The position numbers and the translations under genes are program-made. Shown here in pieces: positions 17,686 through 24,281 of a DNA stretch of 64,000 bases (position 1 is its first letter; each line of letters begins with the position of its first letter). The notes below the pieces were generated by a model that saw nothing but the letters and a program-made list of their open reading frames with translations, was not told where the DNA came from and did not search any database. The DNA is from Ruegeria atlantica. GTDB taxonomy: Bacteria > Pseudomonadota > Alphaproteobacteria > Rhodobacterales > Rhodobacteraceae. The stretch is from positions 62,001-126,000 of the forward strand of contig NZ_WQBE01000010.1 of NCBI RefSeq assembly GCF_013032005.1. Direction: 5' to 3'.

Positions 17686-17816
17686 GACACCCTCCGCTTG
17701 GTTTGGTCCCTTCGGACTGCAACAAGAAAGGTTTATCATATTGAATTTGGATTTATAACTATTTGTTAATTATGGAATGCAAAGTGTGACTCCAACAACA
17801 AGGTTCCAATAGGTGT

Positions 17817-19211
17817 TCACAACAGTGGCACCCTATCTTTCCAGTCTGTTACACTTTCATAGGCATGTGCGACGCGCATGACCGTTGCTTCGTCAAAGGC
17901 CCGCCCGACTACCTGCATGCCGACAGGCAGATCATTTGCGAAAAATCCATTGCACACTGCCATGGCAGGGTGTCCGGTGACATCAAATGGTGTCGTCACC
18001 AAAGGTTTCTGCAGAATGTAGAATTTATCGATCTGATCCAATCGAGGCGCTGGCGTGAGTCCACCCGCAGTCAACAGCACGTCGAATTCCTCCAGAACCC
18101 TGTTGACGTCGTAGGTCAATTGCCGGCGCATCCGCGTCGCCTGAACGTAATCAGCCCCGGTCAAAACGCTGCTTAACATCAAGCGATCCCGTGCTATTTC
18201 ACTGTATTTCTCCGGCTGTGCTTTGACCGTGTCTTCATGGATGCCAAGCGCCTCGCACATGATGATGATCTGACAGCAGGCGCTGAAGTCGCGAAGGTTG
18301 GGCAATTGCACCTCCTGGATCTCTGCCCCAAGTTCTTCGAGGCGCTCGACCGACCTGTTCATGGCGGCAATAACTTCAGGATCCGCGACCTCGTCGCTTT
18401 CGTAGAAATGCCGGATAAGGCCGACCTTCAAACCGCTGAGGTTTCCGTCCAATGCAGCCGTATAGTCGGGCACATCAACCAACGCCGAGGCCGGATCTTT
18501 TTCATCATGGCCAGCGATGGCATTCATTACGATTGCCGCGTCTTGAGCCGTGCGCGTGATTGGACCGCAGTGGTCCATGGAATAGGCCAACGGAAACACA
18601 CCCTGGCGCGACACGCGACCATATGTAGGCTTCAGCCCGGACACACCGCAGAAGTAAGCTGGCATACGGATCGATCCCGCCGTATCCGTACCCAAAGTGG
18701 CCATCGCCAAACCGGCCGCAATCGCAGCGCCCGAACCACTCGATGAACCGCCGGTAAAATGGTCAGTATTCCAAGGATTCCGCGCAGGCGGAAAAGCGGC
18801 GTCCCACGCGGGCCCCGCAAATGCGAATTCATGAGTGGCGAGCTTCCCCAGCAGCACGCTGCCCGCGTCCTTCAAAAGCTTTACCGTATGTGCGTCTTCG
18901 TCCGGAATACGGTCCAAATAAAGCTTGGAATGGCAAGTCGTCCGAATTCCCTTTGTGTCATAGATGTCTTTCAATCCCACAGGGATACCGTGCAACGGCC
19001 CTTTGTAATGACCGGCACTAATTTCAGCCTCTGCCCGCCGCGCATCTTCCATCGCCCGCTCAGGCGTGACCGTCACATAGGCGTTTACCTTGGGATTGAT
19101 TTTCTCGATGCGATCAAGAAAGGCCTGTGTCAGGGCGACCGGTGACAGCGCTTGCTGTTCAATGCGCTTGGCAGCTTCAGCAACCGTCAAAAAACAAAGA
19201 GCGTCGCTCAT
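17817..19211 (-). CDS. Amidase signature family hydrolase
   Basis: This 464-residue amidase has the complete Ser-cisSer-Lys triad: Lys81 in GLKDIYD, the cis-Ser in GGSSSGSGAAIAAG (about Ser158), and nucleophile Ser180 in GTDTAGSIRMPA. Overall length and the N-terminal GPLHGIPVG segment match AtzE/GatA-like enzymes. It hydrolyses a carboxamide in the cytoplasm, giving an acid that the CoA-transferase could activate. The ATG overlaps the upstream 66-residue gene by 4 bp. The neighbouring importer is of the amide/urea type, which supports an amide substrate. A true GatCAB role is unlikely because no GatB is present. Confidence 0.93.
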   Translation of the reverse strand: MSDALCFLTVAEAAKRIEQQALSPVALTQAFLDRIEKINPKVNAYVTVTPERAMEDARRAEAEISAGHYKGPLHGIPVGLKDIYDTKGIRTTCHSKLYLDRIPDEDAHTVKLLKDAGSVLLGKLATHEFAFAGPAWDAAFPPARNPWNTDHFTGGSSSGSGAAIAAGLAMATLGTDTAGSIRMPAYFCGVSGLKPTYGRVSRQGVFPLAYSMDHCGPITRTAQDAAIVMNAIAGHDEKDPASALVDVPDYTAALDGNLSGLKVGLIRHFYESDEVADPEVIAAMNRSVERLEELGAEIQEVQLPNLRDFSACCQIIIMCEALGIHEDTVKAQPEKYSEIARDRLMLSSVLTGADYVQATRMRRQLTYDVNRVLEEFDVLLTAGGLTPAPRLDQIDKFYILQKPLVTTPFDVTGHPAMAVCNGFFANDLPVGMQVVGRAFDEATVMRVAHAYESVTDWKDRVPLL

Positions 19212-19408
19212 GATTTTGCCCCTTCAGGTTTGAACACATGGGCGGGCTCGTCAGAGTGAGCGTAACCACGCCGCAATCTGGCTCTAAGGGCATTGAGGTG
19301 TGGCAACGCCGCATGCATTTCCCGCAGACTGTTCTCTTCCGGGTCAAACCCGCGCGCGCGCAACTGTGCACGAAAATCTTCCAGCTTTATATTGGTTGGT
19401 TCGGTCAT
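19208..19408 (-). CDS. Small AtzG/GatC-like amidase partner
   Basis: This is a 66-residue protein starting at ATG 19408 with an AAGG site. It is helical at the N-terminus (LEDFRAQLRARGF...MHAALPHLNALRARL) and ends in DEPAHVFKPEG. AtzG (DUF4089) and GatC proteins have this plan: a helix hairpin followed by a proline-rich tail that wraps the amidase and ends with an EPA.VF.P-like motif. It overlaps the amidase start by 4 bp, consistent with a 1:1 complex. The assignment rests on pattern and context, not on a search. A motif copy lies about 110 bp upstream. Confidence 0.65.
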   Translation of the reverse strand: MTEPTNIKLEDFRAQLRARGFDPEENSLREMHAALPHLNALRARLRRGYAHSDEPAHVFKPEGAKS

Positions 19409-19516
19409 GGGCCTTGAATTACTTCTTTCGGTTGGCGTCATGCGGGAGGGCAATTGCATAATCATATTTGAAGCAGCCCCATATTGAATTCAATAAATTT
19501 AACAAGTTCCATTCTT

Positions 19517-19534
19517 CAAAACACATACATGAAT
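19517..19534 (-). promoter_or_regulatory. Island motif copy 4, upstream of the amidase operon
   Basis: Toward the operon the site reads ATTCATGTATGTGTTTTG. It keeps the flanks of the consensus, including TGTTTTG, but has two changes in the core palindrome. It lies about 110 bp before the small AtzG-like gene, on the amidase side of the divergent promoter region. Confidence 0.55.
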
Positions 19535-19630
19535 TTGATCAAGCCTCTCTTGATCTCTCCAGCCTCTCCAACTCAAGACTTTCTGAGTTTAGCTGCGGGG
19601 CCAAACAACGCACTCAAACTCGCCACTCTG

Positions 19631-19647
19631 TTTACATATGCGTTTTG
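19631..19647 (+). promoter_or_regulatory. Island motif copy 5, upstream of the SDR operon
   Basis: Toward the gene the site reads TTTACATATGCGTTTTG, which matches the consensus in 15 of 17 positions by eye. It lies about 165 bp before the SDR start, facing right. Copy 4, about 110 bp to the left, faces the amidase operon. Confidence 0.6.
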
Positions 19648-19809
19648 CGGACACAAAGTACTTATTTTCATTGAGGTTAATAGCCCCATCACTATCATCG
19701 CCGCCTTAGATACAGGCCGTGCTCTTATGCATCGTCCTGCAACGCGTCGCCGCGCCCGCTAGATTGCAACAAAGCAGTCCCTGCGGCCAAGAGCACTAGG
19801 GAGCCATTT

Positions 19810-20577
19810 ATGCGAAACACGTTTGATCTGACAAACAAGCACATTTTGATCACCGGCGCTTCCAGCGGATTTGGGGAGCATTTCGCTCGTCTAGGTGCTG
19901 CCCATGGTGCACGTGTATCTTTGGGGGCGCGTCGAGAGCTCGCCCTCAAGGAAATCGTTGGCGAGTTGAACGCGCAAGGTAAAACCGCATTGGCGACGCA
20001 TTTGGACGTGACATCAGCCGAAAGCGTCACCGCGTGCTTCCAGGAGATTGAAGATAAACAAGGCCCGGTTGATGTCGTCATCAACAATGCGGGCATCACG
20101 ACCCAGGGTCGCGCCGAAGAGATGCCGGAGGAAGACTGGGACGCAACGATGGACGTTGACCTAAAGGGTGTGTGGCTTGTTGCGACTGAAGCCGCGCGGC
20201 GCATGAAAGCGGCGCAGACTGGCGGGTCGATCATCAATATCGCCTCAATCCTCGGGCTGGGTGTGACCGCGGGTGTCGCACCCTATGTCACAGCGAAAGC
20301 GGGTGTTGTTCAGCTGACCAAAGCCCTTGCATTGGAATGGGCGCGCTATGGCATTCGGGTGAATGCCATGGCTCCGGGGTATTTTGAGACCCCATTGAAC
20401 GCGGACTTTTTTGCGACAAAGGCGGGCCAAAACCTGATCAATCGCATTCCTTACCGGCGCCTCGGTCAGTTGGAAGAACTTGATGGCCCACTGCTGCTGC
20501 TCGCGTCTGATGCATCTTCTTTCATGACCGGATCGGTCATTTCGATTGACGGCGGCCATTTGTCCGCAGGCCTGTGA
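19810..20577 (+). CDS. SDR-family oxidoreductase (LvaD-like position)
   Basis: This 255-residue classical short-chain dehydrogenase has the NAD(P) loop TGASSGFG (15-22), NNAG (92-95), and a catalytic set Ser146, Tyr159 and Lys163 (YVTAK). GGAG precedes the ATG. It is the first gene of a plus-strand operon with an ACAD11-like dehydrogenase, a phosphotransferase-fold kinase and a DUF6285-like protein. In the P. putida lva operon an SDR-type enzyme reduces levulinyl-CoA to 4-hydroxyvaleryl-CoA. An equivalent gamma-oxo/gamma-hydroxy reaction here is an inference from context. Ordinary 3-hydroxyacyl-CoA dehydrogenase activity is the alternative. Confidence 0.93.
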   Translation: MRNTFDLTNKHILITGASSGFGEHFARLGAAHGARVSLGARRELALKEIVGELNAQGKTALATHLDVTSAESVTACFQEIEDKQGPVDVVINNAGITTQGRAEEMPEEDWDATMDVDLKGVWLVATEAARRMKAAQTGGSIINIASILGLGVTAGVAPYVTAKAGVVQLTKALALEWARYGIRVNAMAPGYFETPLNADFFATKAGQNLINRIPYRRLGQLEELDGPLLLLASDASSFMTGSVISIDGGHLSAGL

Positions 20578-20592
20578 ATAAAGGAAAACACA

Positions 20593-21801
20593 ATGGATTA
20601 CCAACTTCCCTCCGACGTCGAAGAGGTCCGAGCCGGGGTTCGAACCTTCGTGGACACACACATCTTGCCCTTGGAGCAAGATCGCAACAACTTTGATGAG
20701 CATGAAAACATCAAGGAAGATGTCCTGGAGGCCGTTCGGGTAAAAGTGAAAGCAGCCGGGCTCTGGGCACCTCAGATGCCCAAAGAAAGAGGTGGCATGG
20801 CGCTTCCGATTATCGGTTGGGCAGCCATGTACGAAGAGGCAAACCGGTCGATTTTTGGTCCAGCCTGTTTTAACTGCGCCGCGCCTGACGACGGCAACAT
20901 GAGCGTGCTGAACAAGGTCGGTACGGAAGCGCAAAAAGAGAAATGGCTGCAACCGATCATTGATGGCAAAGTCCGCTCGGCCTTTGTTATGACAGAGCCA
21001 GCGCCCGGCGGAGGGTCAGACCCTTCGATGATCCAAACTTCGGCGACACGTGACGGTGACAATTGGGTCGTGTCTGGCAAGAAATGGTTCATCACCGGCG
21101 GTGCCGCCTCGGATCATTTCATCCTGATTGCGCGTACGAACCCTGATCCAGAGGAAAAACGCAAGCACCTGACAGCTTTCCTTTTTCACAAGGACCAACC
21201 GGGGTGGGAAATCACACGCCGAATTCCGATCATGGGGCCAGAGGAACATGGCGGCCATTGTGAACTGGCTTTTGACGGTCTGACAATCCCCGATGAAAAC
21301 CGTTTGATGGAGATCGGCGACGGCCTCAAGCTGACCCAAATTCGCCTTGGGCCAGCACGGTTAACGCATTGCATGCGGTGGCTGGGTCTTGCCAAACGCT
21401 GCATGGAAATTGCGGCTGAGTACACCGAACGTCGGCATGGGTTTGGCATGCGACTGGCGGACCGGGAATCCGTTCAACTGAAGCTGGGCGAACTGGCCTA
21501 CGACATCCAGATCGGGCGCCTGCTTGTCATGAATGCCGCATGGAAACTGGATCAGGGTGATTTCGCCCGCAAGGAAGTTTCAATGGCAAAAATCCACGTT
21601 GCTGACACTCTGAACAAAGCCGCGGATGCCGCAATCCAACTGTGTGGAGCCAAGGGCTATTCCAAAGACACCGTTCTGGAATGGATTTATCGCTACGCGC
21701 GGCAAGCAAAACTTGTGGATGGTGCTTCAGAAGTGCACAAAATGGTCCTCGCCCGCTTCTACGAGAAGGAAAAGAACGACTTTTGGAGCTGGGGGGCGTG
21801 A
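20593..21801 (+). CDS. Acyl-CoA dehydrogenase, ACAD11/LvaC-like
   Basis: This 402-residue flavoprotein has clear family motifs: FVMTEPAPGGGSDPSMIQT near 135-153, WFITGGAASDHFILIAR near 164-180, and a C-terminal LVDGASEVHKMVLARFY. The DGxxEVH form, together with GPEEHGGHCELAFDG near 215-229, is the ACAD11-type signature rather than the YEGTxEI of ordinary fatty acyl-CoA dehydrogenases. In LvaC and ACAD11 this protein processes phosphorylated 4-hydroxyacyl-CoA to an enoyl-CoA. The partner kinase gene begins one base after this stop. AAGGA precedes the ATG. Confidence 0.93.
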   Translation: MDYQLPSDVEEVRAGVRTFVDTHILPLEQDRNNFDEHENIKEDVLEAVRVKVKAAGLWAPQMPKERGGMALPIIGWAAMYEEANRSIFGPACFNCAAPDDGNMSVLNKVGTEAQKEKWLQPIIDGKVRSAFVMTEPAPGGGSDPSMIQTSATRDGDNWVVSGKKWFITGGAASDHFILIARTNPDPEEKRKHLTAFLFHKDQPGWEITRRIPIMGPEEHGGHCELAFDGLTIPDENRLMEIGDGLKLTQIRLGPARLTHCMRWLGLAKRCMEIAAEYTERRHGFGMRLADRESVQLKLGELAYDIQIGRLLVMNAAWKLDQGDFARKEVSMAKIHVADTLNKAADAAIQLCGAKGYSKDTVLEWIYRYARQAKLVDGASEVHKMVLARFYEKEKNDFWSWGA

Positions 21802-21802
21802 G

Positions 21803-22840
21803 ATGAACTATCCAGCATCCAACGCACGCCTTGAGGACTGGTTGAAACACATGCTGAGTGCAGGGTCGGTCAGTATCCGGGAAACCGCCTCCCTAACGGG
21901 CGGGGCGATTCAGGAAAACGTTTTGTTGGACTGCTTGGTGGATGGCGTGGAGATGTCCCTCGTCCTGCGCAAGGACGCCGAGGCGACCATTGCAGAAAGC
22001 CGCTCGCGCGAAGAGGAATTTGCCCTGGTAAGAGCAGCGTTTGACCAAGGCGTGACAGTTCCCAGGCCCCTTGGTTTCTGCAAGGACGAAACGGTCTTCG
22101 GCGGGCCGTTTGCCGTCTTTGAAAAGGTAGAGGGCATAGGTCTGGGGCCAAAGGTCGTAAAAGACCTTTCACTGGGTGGAGACCGGGTCAAACTTGCCCG
22201 GGAACTTGGTCGTCAAATGGCGCGTATTCACTCGATCGACTATGCCGCTTTGAATCTCGACTTTCTGGGTTCCCCTAAGCCGTCGGCCGCGCACTTTGAG
22301 GTCGCAACCATTCGCCAATCCTTGGACCAACTCGGAGTAAACCGTCCTGCCTTGGAATGGGGGCTCAGGTGGCTTGAGCGAAACCTGCCCCAGACCAATG
22401 AACTGGTGTTGGCGCATAGGGACTTTCGCACAGGAAACTTCATGGTCGATAACGATGGCCTGACTGCGATTCTGGATTGGGAATTTGCAGCCATCAGCGA
22501 CCCGATGTCCGACATCGGATGGTTCTGCGCCGAGTGCTGGCGGTTCTCGCGCCCCGATCTGGAAGCCGGTGGGATCGGCAGTCGGGCATATTTTTATCAA
22601 GGATATCAAGAAGTCTCAGGCCGAGAAATCCAACCAGACGCCGTCACGTTCTGGGAGATATTTGCGCATATCAGATGGGCCAGCATCGCCTTGCAACAAG
22701 GCATGCGCCACCTGTCGGGCAAACAACGATCGTTGGAACTGGCTCTGACTGGCCGCATCGCCGACCAGCTGGAATTCAGCATCCTGTGCGCAACTGCGCC
22801 CACCAAATCTCTATATCGCCGTGAGGTCAGCCATGCTTGA
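21803..22840 (+). CDS. Aminoglycoside-phosphotransferase-fold kinase, LvaA / ACAD10-11 kinase-like
   Basis: This 345-residue protein starts at ATG 21803, directly after the ACAD stop and a purine-rich GGGGGGCGTGAG. The Brenner motif is HRDFRTGN (His205, Asp207, Asn212) and the metal-binding Asp225 sits in ILDWEFA, so it should be a working kinase. In LvaA and the human ACAD10/11 N-terminal domains this fold phosphorylates the gamma-hydroxyl of 4-hydroxyacyl-CoA. Here it is a separate polypeptide adjacent to its ACAD partner. Antibiotic resistance is unlikely given the context. Confidence 0.92.
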   Translation: MNYPASNARLEDWLKHMLSAGSVSIRETASLTGGAIQENVLLDCLVDGVEMSLVLRKDAEATIAESRSREEEFALVRAAFDQGVTVPRPLGFCKDETVFGGPFAVFEKVEGIGLGPKVVKDLSLGGDRVKLARELGRQMARIHSIDYAALNLDFLGSPKPSAAHFEVATIRQSLDQLGVNRPALEWGLRWLERNLPQTNELVLAHRDFRTGNFMVDNDGLTAILDWEFAAISDPMSDIGWFCAECWRFSRPDLEAGGIGSRAYFYQGYQEVSGREIQPDAVTFWEIFAHIRWASIALQQGMRHLSGKQRSLELALTGRIADQLEFSILCATAPTKSLYRREVSHA

Positions 22841-23153
22841 TAGTTGCCATGGTCAGAACCTGCTGGAAATCGCCCGGGAGTCGCTGCAGGCCAATATTGG
22901 TGCCGGAAATAGCAAGCTGATCAACCTCATGGTCATCAATGCAGTGGGGATTGTGGAGAGAGAACTCGCGTCGCGTGAACAACTGACCCATTGCAGCGAA
23001 AACATCGCCAAAGCGTCTGGAAACCTGTCAAATTCCGAACTCTGCTCCAGCATTCGAGCCGGACAGTTCGATGGCGACCGGCACCTGTATGAAGCGCTTC
23101 ACGAAAGTACGATGCTAAATGCCCGGATCTTCAAGCCTCCGTCCACGAAATAG
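22833..23153 (+). CDS. DUF6285-like small protein (LvaB-like)
   Basis: This 106-residue protein starts at ATG 22833, which overlaps the kinase gene by 8 bp and has GAGG upstream. The NLLEIARESLQANI opening and the central INLMVINAVGIVERELASRE segment match what I know of DUF6285 proteins, which nearly always follow APH-fold/ACAD pairs. LvaB of P. putida, a protein of this kind, is needed for activity of the LvaA kinase. By position it should bind the upstream kinase. The family call is by memory of motif and context. Confidence 0.75.
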   Translation: MLDSCHGQNLLEIARESLQANIGAGNSKLINLMVINAVGIVERELASREQLTHCSENIAKASGNLSNSELCSSIRAGQFDGDRHLYEALHESTMLNARIFKPPSTK

Positions 23154-23207
23154 GGTCAGGCGATGTCGCAAGGCACGGCGGTCATCGGTCGACGAAATCG
23201 TAAATAC

Positions 23208-23228
23208 GTTCACATATGCGTATTAGTC
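23208..23228 (+). promoter_or_regulatory. Island motif copy 6, upstream of the lactonase
   Basis: Toward the gene the site reads GTTCACATATGCGTATTAG. It carries TTCACATATGCG followed by a T-rich arm and ending in GTC, as in copies 2 and 3. It lies about 165 bp before the lactonase ATG. Confidence 0.65.
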
Positions 23229-23387
23229 CAATTCAAACCCTAATTTCATTGAGATTTAATTCTCCGAAGTTAATCTAACCATTGAACGTGTGGGTAACCC
23301 CGGGAACAACCGCGTTTGCCTACACGGACTAACTCATGATCATCGCTTAGTTGAAAGTTGCTGGTCACATTATTCAAGGAATGGAAG

Positions 23388-24128
23388 ATGTCGCAATCCG
23401 AAGGAATTAAACTTTTTGCAATCAATGCTGGCACAGCCGCGCTCCCTGACTTTGGTGCATTTTCGGACATAGGCTATTTTGACGGAGTATCACATGAAGT
23501 GCGCGTCCCCAGTTACCTTATTATGCATCCGAAAGGTAACATGATCTGGGAAGCCGGCAATGGCACTGATCAGGATTTTGGCTTTATGCAGTTGAAGGCA
23601 AATCCAATTGCCCCTCAGCTGGAAAAAATTGGCCTCACTCCGAAGGACATCGACTATCTGGCCTTCTCGCATCTGCATATCGACCACATCGGAGAAGCGA
23701 ACACTTTCAAAGACTCAACCTGGATCATGAACACGACCGAGTGGGAAACCATGAAGGATGATCTCGGTGAAAAGGCGTTGGTTGCCGACTATGAAACCGC
23801 TGAAAAAGTTGAGATCCAGGGCGATCACGATGTATTTGGCGATGGCACGGTGCAAATTTTGTTTACCCCTGGTCACACACATGGGCACCAGTCCTTGCTA
23901 TTGCGCTTGCAGAACGCCGGCAATGTCATTCTTTGCGGTGACGCGTTCCACCAGCGTGAAACTCGAACCGCTCGCTTGGTGCCCTCATTTAATACTAGCC
24001 GAGCCGATACGCTGGCCTCCATGGATCGGCTAGAAGGGATTGTTAAGTACCAGAACGCCCGTCTTGTCATCCAGCATGACAAGCGCGATTTTGCTGAACT
24101 GCCAGAGTTCCCTGCGTATCTGGACTAA
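23388..24128 (+). CDS. Metallo-beta-lactamase-fold lactonase (AttM/BlcC/AiiA-like)
   Basis: This 246-residue enzyme starts at ATG 23388 after an AAGGA site. The dinuclear metal set is complete: SHLHIDHIG (His95, His97, Asp99, His100), His163 in TPGHTHGH, Asp185 in CGDAFH, and His230 in VIQHD. The FTPGHTHGHQSLLLRL segment is close to AHL and gamma-butyrolactone lactonases of the AttM/BlcC group. It would open a lactone ring to a hydroxyacid. It has no signal peptide, so it acts in the cytoplasm. It stands alone between the Lva-like operon and the FadB gene, with its own motif copy. Other MBL hydrolase functions cannot be excluded. Confidence 0.88.
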   Translation: MSQSEGIKLFAINAGTAALPDFGAFSDIGYFDGVSHEVRVPSYLIMHPKGNMIWEAGNGTDQDFGFMQLKANPIAPQLEKIGLTPKDIDYLAFSHLHIDHIGEANTFKDSTWIMNTTEWETMKDDLGEKALVADYETAEKVEIQGDHDVFGDGTVQILFTPGHTHGHQSLLLRLQNAGNVILCGDAFHQRETRTARLVPSFNTSRADTLASMDRLEGIVKYQNARLVIQHDKRDFAELPEFPAYLD

Positions 24129-24281
24129 GTCCCTCTCGATGTCCGCCAGCTCCTCCTCCAAACTAGTCCTTGAGCTGGCGGACCCTCGAAAATCTAAAAT
24201 GACGTGTCATCGTACCGTCGTCTTTTCCTTCGACCTCAACCAATTGAGCCTTTGTTGCCTTCACAGCAAAGCGGAGACGTT

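Noticed and set aside
19517..19647. The two motif copies as transposon terminal repeats
   Set aside because: They are inverted relative to each other but also occur upstream of four other operons in promoter-like positions, which fits regulation better.
21803..22840. Aminoglycoside resistance phosphotransferase
   Set aside because: Motifs fit the APH fold, but operon context with ACAD11-like and DUF6285-like genes points to acyl-CoA metabolism.
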